A DNA stretch of 64,000 bases. Origin: Luidia sarsii. Taxonomy: Eukaryota; Echinodermata; Asteroidea; Paxillosida; Luidiidae. Under the pieces are notes generated by a model. It searched no databases and was not told the DNA's origin. It saw only the letters and a program-made list of their open reading frames with translations. The position numbers and the translations under genes are program-made. The stretch lies in assembly GCA_949987565.1 (NCBI GenBank), contig OX465121.1, forward strand, positions 2,745,117-2,809,116, written 5' to 3'. This document shows, piece by piece, positions 24,101 through 39,100 of this stretch. Position 1 is the first letter of the stretch. Every line of letters begins with the position of its first letter.

Positions 24101-27100
24101 CAATACAGCAATGTATGCAGCTCTATGTTCCCATTGCAATACAGCAAAGTGTGCAGCTCTATGTTCCCACTGCAATACAGCAATGTATGCAGCTCTATGT
24201 TCCCATTGCAATACATCAATGTGTGCAGCTCTATGTTCCCACTGCAATACAGCAATGTATGCAGCTCTATGGTCCCACTGCAATACAGCAAAGTGTGCAG
24301 CTCTATGTTCCCACTGCAATACAGCAATGTATGCAGCTCTATGTTCCCAATGCAATACAGCAATGTATGCAGCTCTATGTTCCCACTGCAATACAGCAAT
24401 GTGTGCAGCTCTATGTTCCCACTGCAATACAGCAATGTATGCAGCTCTATGTTCCCATTGCAATACAGCAATGTATGCAGCTCTATGGTCCCACTGCAAT
24501 ACAGCAATGTGTGCAGCTCTATGTTCCCACTGCAATGCAGCAATGTGTGCAGCTCTATGTTCCCACTGCAATACAGCAATGTGTGCAGCTCTATGTTCCC
24601 AAAGCAATACAGCAGTGTACCGGTATGCAGCTCTATGTTCTGAAAGATCAAGACAGTGGATTTTGTCCATGTCTGTTAATTTGACCGAAGATTTGTGAGG
24701 CTTCCCAATGAATGTTAACCACTTCGCGCCAGGACCTCCGTATCCGGAGCTCCATTGGCTTGACTATGGGACGGGGCCCTCCGAATCCGGGCACCACTAT
24801 TGTCCACATTCTAAACAAAGACTCTTTTCAGCTTAGAACAAAGCAATACGAAACAGTACAAAGACCCTTTCTGACGCAAGTTGTCACATGAATTGCAAGA
24901 TTAGCAGCAGTAATTGTGCAATTGTGGGACTTCAACTGTGGAGGATCGAGGGATACCGCGCTGCCGCTGAAAGCATGTGGGGGACATTGTCTTTGCATGC
25001 AACACAACCCAACGGTCGTCTGTCTGGCATTGGAATTCCCCCACATTCTTTACCATAATCTGTATACTTGAAGATTTGACTGCCTTGAGTGGAGGCTGGA
25101 GTCTGCTGTCAGGGATTGTCAGCAGCGTACACGCACGCACACACACACACGTCTGTTACGGTCCATTGACGATGCACAAAGGGCCCTTTTTCGAACAAAT
25201 AATCTCTTGACAAAAGCCACAACGACGTCCAATTTGTGTCAGGTTTTACTCTCTTGTACCCATAGTAAACCCTTATCGATTTATTTCACAGAAATATATT
25301 GTTCCGATTGTTTTAGCGAGATTTGAAAATGATGCATTGTTCAAAAAACCCCGTATGGCGGTCATCGGCGCTGAAAAAAACCCCGGCGCAAAGTGGTTAA
25401 ATCAGGTGCTATAAACATTGAATGGATTTTTTAATTTGGGTGAAAATAAAAACATTTGCATCTCCATTGCCAGAAGTGCTATATTGACTCCTTTATATCT
25501 CATTTGATTGGGAATACTATACAATACAACCTCTCTTTTCTTTTCTGTTTTCATTTAAAGCTTTAAACCCATGAGAATAAATGTATGATTTTGGATGATT
25601 GGTTGATTGGTTGAATTTGGATCTCCACAAAAGAAATGCAGCACCAGGATGTTTGTGTGTGTGCAATATGTTAATAGCGTGCTAAGGATTAATGGATGTT
25701 AATGACAACCCTTTTCCCCCTCACAGAGAAACCCCTGGATGTGAGATTGGCATTCTTGATATCTATGGCTTTGAAAGCTTTGAGAAAAATAGTTTTGAGC
25801 AGCTCTGCATCAACGTAACCAACGAGCAACTGCAGTTTTACTTCAATCAGCGTATCTTTGCCTGGGAACTAGCTGAGTATGCCAGTGAGGGCATCTCACA
25901 TGCCAAGATCAAGTTTCAGGACAACCAGCCAGTATTGGACCTTTTCCTCGCTGTAAGACTATTATCATTTTAGATCAGTCAAGAGATTTAGATGGCCTGA
26001 CGTTTCAATCTTAGCAGGACCTTTCTCAAAGGACGTTGTGTCTCCTAAATTTGTTGAGATTTTCAGTTGAAGTCATTTGAGTCAGTAAGCAGTGTGCAAA
26101 ATCTTTGTATCACGTTAATGTAATTATTAGTGGATGACAGCAAAATTTAACGACTTTGAAGTTTCATTTCTTGTTGAAACTGTGACTAAGTTATAGGTTT
26201 TATGCCACCTATTGCTACCTGAACTCATAAATGCTAAATGGCTTGTGAGCGTGATAGTTGTAAAGAATGTAATGTGTAGGTGAACCAATGTTTTCTAAAA
26301 GTTTACAGTCTTTTGTATGTATGAGAGTGTGGGGTTAAGTCACCAATGAAATTGTGCTGGGTGACTTACCCCAACTTGATTTCTGTCTGAGGCAAACTCC
26401 GTTGCTGTGCATGCATGGTGCGCCATAGGGTGAACGATGAGGGTCGCCACTGGCACAATCTTGCCTCAATTGTGACCTTGACTATTTGATACCTACATGT
26501 ATGTTCAGATGACGATGATGAAAATAGACGAACAAGACAACAAAAGTAATGTGACACCGAGATGATCCAAAAATAATATACATGATAGAAAATAAAGAGT
26601 GACGAAGATAGGAGATATTGATAGAGTGTGTGTCTGGGTTAATCTGAATTCCCCCAAAGAAGTGTCATTGCTAAACGATGAAGGGATGAAACGATGAAGT
26701 CATTATGTACATTATTGGTTGCAGTCAACAACAAAAACCAAAAATTGTAGTGCTGCTACTGTACAATAGTAATCAACATCAGTAAAAGATTTGTTTGCAA
26801 TGGTTGTGTATGGTGAAATCTAAAAAAGTAACGAAGTTCTGCTTTTTAGTACAGATGTCTTAATCACCAAATAGGAGACTTTGTAATGCTGATGATCAGA
26901 GACATAAAGGCCCTTTTTTCAAAGTTGTGCATGTGCTCTGAACTACACCTACACAGTACTGTTTTAGTTCAAATATTGACTAACATCCATTCATTGATCT
27001 GTATCATTGTGTAGAAGCCTCTTGGCTTGTTCTCTATTCTTGATGAAGAGAGTCGCTTCCCCCAGGCCTCAGATGTGACATTTGTCAGCAAACTCACCAG

Positions 27101-30100
27101 TAATCATGGCAAAAGTAGCACCTTTCTCAAGCAGAAAAAGTCCCGTGGCCAGACAAAGTTTGGAATCAAACATTATGCTGGTGAGGTAGGTGCAGGTTTG
27201 ACTTCTTTCTACCAATGAATAATCATGAACAATATTTTTCCTGTCTTCATTTTTTGTCAGTAAGTTATTACCAAATTCTTATTACCAAATATCCTGTGTT
27301 TAAAATGCATTTCAAGTGATCATTTCAAATATTTACTGTTGTAAGGGGTTTCAGAGATCAAGTTATACAGACTTAAGTTCACTCATCGCTGTTTTCTTGA
27401 TTTTATAACCTTTTTTTCTATTTCACATAAGTCCGGATTTAAGTATAAATTTTATACTTCATGATGGTTCTTCATAAATAGCAGATTGAGCATGACATGG
27501 GACTAACACGTACTAAACCAGAACTCAATCAGTCGTACCATGCTTACAGTATACTGTACATATACTGTACTCTACAAAAGGAAAGCAGAGTAGCTGCATG
27601 TACCGTAGTTTGGGAGTGAATACAGGGAGTCTTATATGCATCTGTGTGTATGAAATCAATTTAATATGGGGACATTTTTGCTTGTTGTCATGGCTGTCTT
27701 GTCTAGCTATGGTATGATGCTGAAGGATTTCTGGAGAAGAATCGCGACACATTTAGTGCCAATTTGACGGACAGCATGCTACACAGCCAGAATGGACTGC
27801 TACGATTCCTCTTCTCAACCAGCGAGTTAGAACTACCAGAAACGTGAGCTCATTCATCTCAATAGACCTTATGTATTGATGCCAATATTTAGAAATAAAA
27901 CAATGATCAAACAAAGGACAATGTGCTGTGTGAAGTGTGTAGGATAGGACTAAGTGGCCCTTTGAACTCTACCTAATGGTCTTTTACAAAAATGACATGG
28001 GATGTTTATAAAGGTCAACCTGGAGTGATTTGCTCCATTGACCCTAACACCAGCAGAAACTTCATAATCCCATAATGTTTTTTAACCATTACACTTCAGG
28101 AAACAGACATGCTTGTGGTATTCCCAAGTTAGTGTTAGGGATAATGAAAAGTAGGGACAATTCATTTTGTGTAATGTACATGTACATTGGCTGTGTGTAC
28201 ACACACATGAACATACACAATTTCCAACATTTAGATTTTTTACTTGAACTTTTGCTTGCAATACTAATAATTGTATAATAGTGAAACCTAGATAGCATAA
28301 TCTAGTGGAGAAATAGTTAGGAAGCTGATTCCCTAGCTGCTGATTTGCTAACTACCTACATTACTGACTTTCAACAGATCTTCACTTTCACCATCCTTAC
28401 AACTTGTTTTTTTGGTTTTCTTTTAGTAGGACCCAGTCCAGTCCGTATTCAGTCCCACAAAGCCAGAAGGACATTCTGCAGTGTAAACCACCGCCCAAAA
28501 TCATTCATGATGGTACAGTCAGTCTGTCGCGTGCTGCAACCCGCAAACTAAAAAAACAGTGAGTAGGAAAGCTTCACTAGGTACCGGTATACAAGGCCTA
28601 TTCCATGAAATGTAATACATGTAGTTTAATTTATCTTCAAAACTTTCAGGGCCTGGCATTTTAATCCTAGCTGAATCTTTCTCTCAAAAATGTTGAGGAC
28701 CCAACGTTTCAATCCTTGCAGTACCTTTCTCAAGGGCACAAACTTTCTCTCAGTCTTCATTTACTTTTATGTTTGTAATTTGGTTGATTTGGAAGTTGAA
28801 GGTTTTTAGGATTCAGTTACACGTGGATGCCTGTTGATGTCACCTTCAGTGCACATCATTCAGAATCACAATTCTTGACAGATTTGGTACTTTTTTGAGA
28901 AATGTTAACTGAAACTGAAATTAATATGTTACTGTTGATTCTGTTGTTAAAAGATTGCTGTGTGTTTGATTAAGTGATTTTAAAAACTGATTTTTTTTTT
29001 TTTGGAATTCATGATTGGATAGAATGAAGGATGGAAAGCCACATCAGAAACAAGATAAGAAATCAGCCACCATGCAATCCATCAGCTCACACTTCAAGGT
29101 TAGTACTGGTAGGAAATCAAACTGATTCATAGATTTAAAGTGGTATACAAAATGTTGCAAACTGCTTACTGACTAAAATTACCAAAATGCAAATCTCAAA
29201 ATTTAGTGGGCCTGACGTTTCGCTCCTAGCAGGAACTTTCTCTGCCTTTGAGAAAGGTCCTGCTAGGATCGAAACGTCAGGCCCACTAAATTTTGTGATT
29301 CAAAGATTCACAAATAAACAGGGCCTAACCTTATCCTTTAAGAAAAGTCCTGATGAAAACATTAGGCCCGCCATAATTTTTGAAATTAAAGTCAGTAAAC
29401 ATTAACAGCATTTCACAACATTTTTTAATACAGTATTATGCAAAAATGGTGCAAACTGCCTACTGACTAAAATGACAAAAAAGGGAATATCAAAAATGAT
29501 GTTCGGATCTTAGCAAAAATTCAAAATTTCCGGCTCACAACATTTGTGTATATTAACTTAAGCCTGTTTCAGAGGATGGATCCTCAATGTAACTTGCACA
29601 ATTGAATTTGAATATTGAGAACTGCATCACACCAGATCATGCATCCAGCTTTGTAAAATTTGTCAGGTTATACATCTGCATATATAGGTGAAAAAGATTA
29701 GCATGTAACTTGTTTTTTTGTAATATTCCAAAAATGGTAAATTGGTTAATGGCTTGAATGATGTCTGCACTAGATAGCGGGAGTCGTGGTTTGGAATCCT
29801 GTCTGAGCTGCCTGATATTTTTTCCTCATGCATCTGGCAAAGCACTGAGCGCTCGGGGCTTATTACGTCGAGCAGGGCAAACCTTCATTGAATTACATTC
29901 TCTTTGACGCAAATAGCATGTTATATTTGTGACTTGAATGACAAAAATGCAAATTTGATGACCTGACATTTTTATCCTAGCATGACCTGGTTGTTTTTGA
30001 TTTTCTTTTTCTGCTAATAATTGTAAATGTTTGCTTCACCAACAAATGCAAAAAAGCAACTGTTTGCTGATGTACGGTTGCGTCCATCAATAGGGCAAAC

Positions 30101-33100
30101 AATGATTCAGTTCCATGATTTGCTTGACATTTGTCTGGTATTTTATCAGATGTTGGCAAAACATCCCCAATGCCCCCAAACAGTTGCATAGTATTCCATT
30201 CATTAACACTTGCTAACAATTTCCTTGCAAGAATCCTATTTTACATTTGTCAATAATGTGACTCACAAACCTTTTTTGTAGCGATCGCTGACAGGTCTGA
30301 TGGCTAAGATCCTGGGTGCTGAGCCCCAGTTTGTCCGCTGCATCAAACCAAACAGCCAGAGCCGTAATGACTTCTATGAGGACAAGCAGGTCCAGCGTCA
30401 GCTGCAGTACACAGGGGTCCTGGAGACCATCAAGATTAGACGTATGGGCTTCCCATGTAGACTCCCATTCGCTGACTTGATCAGAAGGTAAAACCTTTAA
30501 ATTGACCAGTACTTAAAGCCCTGTTCACACTGGACTTTATATGGTAAAACTCATTGAGACGATAGTTACTTTACCAGGAAACCAGGAAACTTTCCTTCTA
30601 GTTGCTTTAACCAAGTCCAGTGGTTACTTTTATCAGTCAACCTCTGTCCAAGAAAAGTGTTAAGGCCACATTTACCAAGTCCAGTGTGAATGCGTGATCC
30701 AGGAAAACACCACTTGGTATAACCTCATATCTTGTCACCCTGACAACATGTGCGTGGTTTTTGTGTGCAGACCATATACTACCATCAAATTCCTTCATGA
30801 AGGCAGTTGGTTGTGGTATTATTTTGTGGGCTATCAAGGTACCAAAGATGGCGCAAAAAGCCCTCATATGCTGTTACTCTAGCCGCCAGCATGGCTATAC
30901 AATGTATTTCCAGACTTGAAAAGTGCAAGTCCTGCATTGTATTCACACTCAACATTCTGCTTTCAGGTACAAGTTCATTGCTTTCCCAATGTCATCTGGT
31001 GTTAAGGCCAATGCATCCACATGCAAGAAGCTCCTGCAAACAGCTGGATTAACAGGATATGAGATTGGCAAGACAAAGGTAAAGTCACCGTGACTGACAG
31101 TCCTAGCTATGACAAATCTCCTCACTAACTCCATTTTTAGTATCCCATTAAGTGTGCAAGGAAACTCATGACTTCTCAAGTTTTATTAGCCCAAACAGGA
31201 AATGATCTGGCCCAAACTATAAAAAGAAATGTTGTAGTTTGCACTGATGGCACAGACATGTAAAATGTTACAGTTGATGTATGATTAAAAGTGCATGCTT
31301 TAATTTCATTACTTTATTTCTTAAAAATCTAAAAAATTGCCTGTTTGGGGAATGCTGAAATTCATGCCCACAATGTCGATTAATGCTCATGCATGCATAG
31401 GGCTAGGTACATGTATATGGAAAACTTGCCAAGCATTAATCTTATGTAGGGCATAATTCTAGTAATGGAAGTTCATGTCCAGTCAGATTCTTCAGTGATT
31501 AGTCTTGTTGTCTTTTATTTCAAGTTCTACTCCTGACCGTGATTGGCATTTTGCATCGGGATAACATTTATAACTTTGATTGTGCTTATTCATATCTATT
31601 TTAAATGTGATGGGGGCCTTTGACTCTTTTCCAGTGGATTTATTTTCCGATAAATGTGAACATAAAAAAGTTGGCGCATAAGGAGCATAAAGCCCTGTCC
31701 TCACTGTACTTTTTGGTGGGTAAAGTAACCAGTAAAGCAAACATGCGGTCCCTGTCCACCAGTGAGTCACCACGCATGCGCATTGCTTGCGGCAAGGTAT
31801 GCCACGTGTGCTTGTGTGAACCTTTTCTCTCATCGGGTCAATGCACAAAAGGTCATGTAAAACATCCTCATGAACTACTGAGTACTTGAGTATTGACAGC
31901 TCAGTAATTCTCCCCCGCGTCACGGTTAAGTTACCCGAGTCGAAAGTCCAAGTGCGGACACTGGTAATATTATTTTGCCCATTTTCTATTTACCCATCGG
32001 CACGGTAAAATCCCCGGAAAAAATGGTCCAGCGCAGACAGGGCTTTAGAGATTAGGAAATACTGTAGAGATTAGGAAATACTGTACAGGGCTGGAAACTG
32101 AAGTGGCTAGAGGATATGTGTGGCACATGCACTCACTCTGGAGGTGGACTGGTCTGGGCTAATCCCTGACCCCTGTGTCAAGTTCTCTAGACCCTCTACA
32201 GGGGGTTGTTGCTAGGCTACAAACCAGGCCTTAAGACTTAACCTACTGGTTCTTTAAAGGAGCAATACACACTGTACCTCACAAAATGTGACTGGTCACT
32301 TTTTTTTTTTTGCATTTTCGGAAAGCGTGTGTATTGGAGAATCATCTGTCGGAAGAAATTTTTTAACAAATGTCTGTAAATATTGACCATTTGGCGAATA
32401 TGTATCTGTCTGCACGTATGCTCTAATCCCTGTCGGCATGCCGTGTGCATGACCTCAAACTTAGAGCCTTTTCTATTGAGAAATGGTTTCTGTTTCTGTG
32501 CGTTTCCTTGTTGTATTTGTTGCGTTGTAATTTTGGATTTCAGCAACGTATAGAAATATTTTTTATATCATAGGAAAGCTAATGAGGTATCCTTTGCAGA
32601 GGTGGGAAAATGGTGAAAACTGAAATTTGGATGAGAATCCTCATTGTGCCGTATAGGGTCACATTTATTTAAGGTTTCAAATCATTTTCAAAATATGTAG
32701 CAGAAAAAACTACCAACATAGAAATGAAAAACAATAGCTTATGAAACATACAGCTATAAAAGAATAGAAAGAAAGGATAAATCATATCCTGCATCTAGAC
32801 GGCCGCAATGGCAGCAGGCCCATGATACTATACAATAACAAAACTCCATTTGTACAAGATTAGCTCCATCAATTTCTACGATCAATAACAAACTCAAAAC
32901 ATAATGTAAAAACCTTGTATGTACAAAATAACTTCTGTACAGTGATTGACAAAATTGCCACTCATAATTGATCAACTTCATCACAATGATTGACATATTT
33001 TCAGCATCATATCTTATTTACAGACTGATAACCAGGATTCTTTGTACTATTAAGCCATAGGGTTATTGCAGGTTCTTGATAAAGTAATAGAAGTTTATTT

Positions 33101-36100
33101 TAAACTTTTTATTTTTTCAAAAAAGTTTTCCTTTACTTATTTGGTCATGTGTGATCCCTGTGCTTTTGTAGCCAGGTTTGCATTGATTGTTTGCATCTGA
33201 ATGAAAATAAGGATGTAATCCCTGGAGATATATGGCAGCTAATGTACCGTAATGGTTAATTGCTTCTGGCTGGTGCGCTCAACCTGGCAAAGATTATTTG
33301 GCTATTTAGGAAGGTTGCCATCTAAGGGCTGGATAGCTCTTCATCAGAGGTATCGGGTTTAAGTTCCCAGTCAATGCAAAGCTTTTCTTTGCCATTTTTC
33401 AAAGAGTTCCTAGTCATTTTTTCCAATATTTGTTTGAAGAAACATTCTGTGATAACCGATATACAGAAATGTTGTAATTTGCATATTGACCAAGATGCTT
33501 ACACTTGAATTCCATTTTGAGAAATGCTAGGATGGAATGGTCCTATTCATTGTTTAAAGAAGAAACTATCCATGTAGCTAGATACATACATACATGTACC
33601 TTCATAGCAGTATTTTCTGATTGCCATTGAAGGCAAGGTGCAATGTAGTGTCATTAAAGTTAGTCATGACAGAGGCCAGAAACACAAATTTGCAAGCATT
33701 AGGACACAAGTGGTCTAGATTAAGAATCTGCTGAGTTTGGTTGGTAAAAATTGTGACCTCAAACCTTGGCTTAGAGTCTTAGATTGTCTTAATTCTGAGC
33801 TGACGTTAGCAGTGTTATCTTCAAAGAACCTGGAAACTTGTAGATTATCCTTCTTTCCCTTACAAGGAGGATGTAAATTGGCTAATCCGTGTGCAACCAC
33901 TGGGTCATCACTGACATGCAATACAGGTGTGGTGTCATAGCTTATATCTCTGAACCCACAGGCAACTTGGCAAGTCTAGGATGTCGTCAGTCCATTACGT
34001 CAGCTATATCTCAATGAATATTCATGACTTTGCCTGACGTGCATTCTGAGCTGACAGAATGACACTTATCAAGGCTGAACAGAATTAGAGCAAATTCAAG
34101 CGGACAGTTCTATGGTTTTTGCAAATGGGCCATTTCCTGCGACAGTTGAGAGGGGATATTGCACTTCAGTTGACCAGACTGATCCCAGGGTAGCTACCCA
34201 TAATTGCTCTGTATATCCTGTGGATACTTTTCTTCACATGTGCTAATTTCTATTGAAAAGAACTGCACGTATCAAAGTGCATTATTGAATCAGCTACATG
34301 TAACAGTATTGCACTTACATGTAGATGCTGAACATCACAGAAGTGGGTTTACCATAGTCAAACTGATACATATTTATTCTGACTGAATCAATTCAGAGAG
34401 CCTGACTTTGTTTCCTGTTTCCGACTGGATCTTGCCCAAAGACCTTCCTAGGAAGATCTTACTCTTCTCTCTGCCTTTGAGAATGGTCCTGCGAATGTAG
34501 AAATGCCAGGCCCTCTCATTTTTTTTAGATTTGCTTTTTTTCCCCCACCCTAGCCAGCAAGCAGTTTGAAATGTTTTTGTAATATTTTAGGCCAATTTTT
34601 TTCAACAAATCCTTCATAATTTATATTATGATGAAGGTTGTTGTAATATTTGTTTGTTTTAGTACTAACCTTTGCCCAATTGTGGGTAAGTAAAGCACAT
34701 AGTATGCAGAATGGCTAGAGCAGTTCAAGTCAGTCACACAGTTCTACTTATAATAACAGAAATGCCAAAGTCCTACGGACCTCTTTATAATAGGAGTCGA
34801 CTAAACCAGTATGGGGTTGATGTTTTATACTATATGTAGTTACTCTGTGCATATGACATGACCATGTGGTCAAGAAGGGTCAAGCACAACAGGAATCACC
34901 AAGTACCTGTGTCAATATTTCATGCACCTCCCTCCTGTATATGCACGTAATATCTACGTCAGTAACCAGGGCACCTGTTTTTTGTCAACGTAATGTACAG
35001 GCTACCCCAAACCATGCTATCAGAGTGCCCTGGGAAGAGGGTCATTGTATGCCTCCTTACCAATGCCTGGATGGGCTAGACCTCAGGCTTGTCCTCTTCA
35101 CACAACCTGAATATACAGGCTGGAGTTCCTTGCTGAATTGGAAGGCTTGCCATCTTGTTCAGTACAAAGTGTTCATCCAGAAACTGGTCTAAAGCTTCTA
35201 ATTTGATTTCAGTGAAATAAAATCTTGTGAGAGAAAGATAACCAAACTCTAAGCTTCAGCTCAAGCCTTCAATTCCTCAAGGGCCTTAGTCACACATCTC
35301 ATTGTCTTGCCTTGGTTAGCTGGACCTTTCATAAGACAAAGGTATTTTTGTGGTCATTTCAATCAGTAAGCAGCAAGGCAAAGTCCGTCAATGATAGATT
35401 GATACAAAGTATTGTCTTACACATTTATATAAAATAGTGTGAAACAATTTTTAAAAGGAAATCCAATTGCATTGAGTGTACAGGGATTTCCTGAAAAAAT
35501 ACTTTTGCAAGGAAATAAACACCAATATCTATATTATTACAATAATTGGCAATATACATGTACATGCAACCAATAAAGTGGTGTTAGGTAGGAATCAAAT
35601 GAATCAATTTAGTTGAAAAATCTAAAATGTCTATTTCAAATCGCATAACATGCCTACAGCTTGCAATTGTTGCAGAATACACATACCGGGTAACTTGTAA
35701 TTATGAAATTGATATGATGATATAACAAGGCTGTTGCTGGTATCAGCTTGGTGGTCTTGTGAAAAAAACTTCTATTATGTGCTTGACCACACACTTACAT
35801 GTTGCAGTTCATTGAAACAATGTTGATCTCTATAAAAATTGGTGCAACATGTAGGCTAAAAAGCATTGTATAGTAGAGGAAGTAGTTTTGAGTTCACCTA
35901 ATACCTCTCCAATCAGTCCATGACATGCTGTGCCCGTGAAGGACTGCTGTGGGCTTTAAGAGACCCTGGGGAAATTCTAACCTCTGACGTATGAAGTGGT
36001 TAATTTTAGACATACTCTAGCTTTTCTAACCACTAATCCACGTGTTCTTGCTTAGTGGGTCTGATGATTCTCCAAGACCCTACACTAGAAGCTCTTATTT

Positions 36101-39100
36101 ATGAACTAGTATACGACAGTGTTGTCAACTGCTTATTGACTTAAAAAAACAAGAACCAAAATTCTAGACTGACTGTAGAAGGTAAAATGCTTTAAAAAAA
36201 TGTCCTGCTATGATTGAAATATTAGACTTTGTCCATTTTTTAGTTCTTATTTACATGAATACTCAATAAATTCCATTCCATTGAATTTATGATTTTTGGT
36301 TCTCTGTAAGAAAATAGTGAGGGTGCAGTTAAAAGGGCCTGTGATGTAGAGAGATATACCGGTAGATAGACTTTGTCCAAAGTATTCCTTATGGATGTGC
36401 GGGGGATTGACACAGGCATCATATTTTGAAATGAATCTGTTTTCAGATTTAAAAAAAAGAAGGAAGTTTTGGGAAAGTGGGGTATGGGGGTGGTGGGGGA
36501 GTTTGTCAGGTGCTGTAATCCTTCATCCATTCATGAGTGCAGTAGGGATCCTGTGTGGGAGTTTGTGGGGGGTTGCCAAGTGATGCTTTATGCTTACTCA
36601 TACCATCCACCCACATTGTTCCCACTTCCTCATAGGTCTTCCTCAAGTACTGGCATTCAGAGAAATTGGACACACGCCTGGACCAGCTGCTAGCTAGTGT
36701 GATAACCTGCCAGCGTTACATTCGTGGTAGGCTGGGCAGACAGTTCTCTCGCTCCATAAGGGAGAGGGGCTGGAAGCAGCGTGGTGCACTGGCCGGGTTC
36801 CTGGAGACTGTGGAGGTTTACAATGAGAACATCTTCAGACTGATGGTGAAGATGGATAGACACGATAAGGAACGATTTGAAGCCAAGAAAAAGAAGGTAT
36901 GGAGTGGTATTGTGAATGGTTACACCGTAAGCCTGGTGTGGTCATTTCTTTTCTTCAACTTATAGATTTATTCTTTCCAAAATAAATATTGTTTTGTTTC
37001 TCAGAGTGAGTGGTATGTCAGTCCTTGCAGGACCTTTCACACAGGCAGAAAGGCCCTTGAGAAAGGTCCTGCTGGTATCCAAACATCACGCCCTCTACAT
37101 TAATTTTGTGAGACATTTCTGGTCATTGAATTCAGTGAGCATCATGCAGCATGATTTGTTTTTTACTTTTTTGGTTTTTTTTCATAATGAATTCAGCTGC
37201 TGTTATAAAAATGTTGCTTTCCACTAAATTCAGGCTTGGAACTAAAGGGAGTGTGTAGAGGAAAGGAAAAAAAATGACCAGCCATTGGAGTGCAATCAAA
37301 ATTATCGTGTGAGGGAAAGAGCATTCCACAGATTGTCTGTCTGCGATGTCCAAATGTTTTGGCTACAGTTGTAATTAACACAAAAACCGGGAAATCTGGG
37401 AATAGATTGCAGCCATTAGCTTGTGCATTCCATAGACTCATGTGCAAATTGAAGCTGTATCTAATACATATGAATTTAGCCATCAACTCAGATACATCAT
37501 GGAATAGTTTCTGGGCTGATCATTTCAATACAATCTATTTTTGGGGGCATTTGAAATGGCATATATTAACCCTTTATACAGTAGGCAGTTGAGGATTTCA
37601 GGGTTCAAGAATATACATCTATGTAATTTGCAAGATTGCATTTGGAATTGATTCAAACTGACTTGTTTTATGAATGACAGGAAGTGAAACGTAATTGGGC
37701 TTTGAAAAGTGGAGCTCGTGGGCTGGGTCATGAAATTGTGAATAGAAAGATTGCGCTCAGTAATATCCATATGTGTGTACCAGTACAAGCGCCTGTGGTA
37801 GTCTTGTCTCAAGCCTCAATATGCAACTGAACATATCCTGTCTATAATTTAATTTCCTACCTCTTCTTAGAATCAGTCAAGTTGGAAACTAGGAACTGAA
37901 TACGCCCACTTCTTGTCATGCTTGTGCTTGCAGGCAACTAGGCTTTCTATATAAAACATGGGCATTCTTACACTCAATGGCTGTGTTGCAGAATTGTTCA
38001 AGTTGTCTTCGGTGGGGAGTTCAGACACGCATACCTGCCTTCATTTCTCACACTATTACATTGGAAGTTGTTGATCTCATTGCCAAGTTCAGCTTTGTCA
38101 GTTAGACATTAAGATATGAAGTGATTAAAGAGCACAGATAATGTTAATAGGTAACTAGTTTTCATTTGGGTGGGGTTGCCAGTCAGGAGCAATTTACCAA
38201 GAGGTTATTCAAACGGTGCAAACTTGACCAAATAAGTAGAAAAGGATCAATGTAAGAGCCTTCCCAGCTAATTTTTATTTCCGGGCAGTGATCTTTTTTT
38301 TTTATCAATTAAGATGCCAAACCTTGTAACAAATAAGAGGAAAATTATTGCAAGTATGACATTTAGGGAATCAGTCTTGATTAGCTAACGGATATGAGAT
38401 AATATGATAATGCCACCTAGCCTTGCTATCCAGCAGACACACCATGTTTCAACTGTCAAATGGTGCTGTAGAATTTAATTATATTATTAACATGAGGAAA
38501 ACATGCAAAGTGCCTTTCTTCAATGTCAGGGGCATTACATAAAGAAAAGTCAAAATTGACAGCTCAGTTTGAGAATGATGTGTCTATTACTTCCAGAAGA
38601 GTTGTTGAAAACTTTTTTGTATTACAATCAAATTTGAATTCCTGACTTAACTTCATTGATGTGATTCAGCTTTACATGTGTCTCAAACTGAAAATATTTG
38701 CAACATACTTGTAAAGAAAAGTACCCTTTATTTTTCCAAGTAAGTAGATTTATAGTTGCTGTAATTCTGTGAAATGTTGGCGTTCATCCAGGCCATGGGT
38801 TCTGTAAGCTCAATAAATAGATGTGAGTTCTATTTCTGTACACATGGTCAGTTGACATGTTCAAACATTGACATGCTAGAGTCTGATTACCATACTATTT
38901 ACTATCTTAGTGAATGCACTTTAGAGAGAGAGAGAGAGTCTGTGGCCAGTCTTGGCTGTGGAACATTCCACCTTTCCTTTGGGGAAATTGGCCAATTAGG
39001 GAGTTGAGCTGACACGGCACCATTTAGTAATGTAGGCAGTAAGGCTGTGATTCATCTTCCCTCCAAACTGTGAAGGAGAGTTCAGTGTGATGACGTAGGA

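Larger units (their letters stand above)
12147..31078 (+). other. Motor domain exons (1-16) of the myosin
   Basis: The ATP-site motifs are intact: P-loop GESGAGKT (residues 98-105, exon 3), switch [10 protein letters not shown] (148-156, exon 4) and switch II DIYGFE (381-386, exon 10). Sixteen residues before DALAK stands Glu324, an acidic TEDS-site residue, so the motor should not need head phosphorylation for activity (inference from the TEDS rule). Loop 2 (about 550-617, exons 13-14) is long and lysine-rich ([19 protein letters not shown]), consistent with actin binding. RCIKPN is at 636-641. Nothing suggests a dead motor. Confidence 0.92.

Noticed and set aside
15366..24640. Possible CRISPR arrays (regular repeats)
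   Set aside because: The units are contiguous without unique spacers, and the sequence is eukaryotic.
22984..24684. Open frames of over 500 codons on both strands (repeating [24 protein letters not shown] and similar)
   Set aside because: They exist only because the 36-bp unit has no stop in five frames. They lie in a myosin intron and have no non-repeat part.
36469..36693. An independent gene around myosin exon 17
   Set aside because: Other-frame shadow of the neck exon and its acceptor region.
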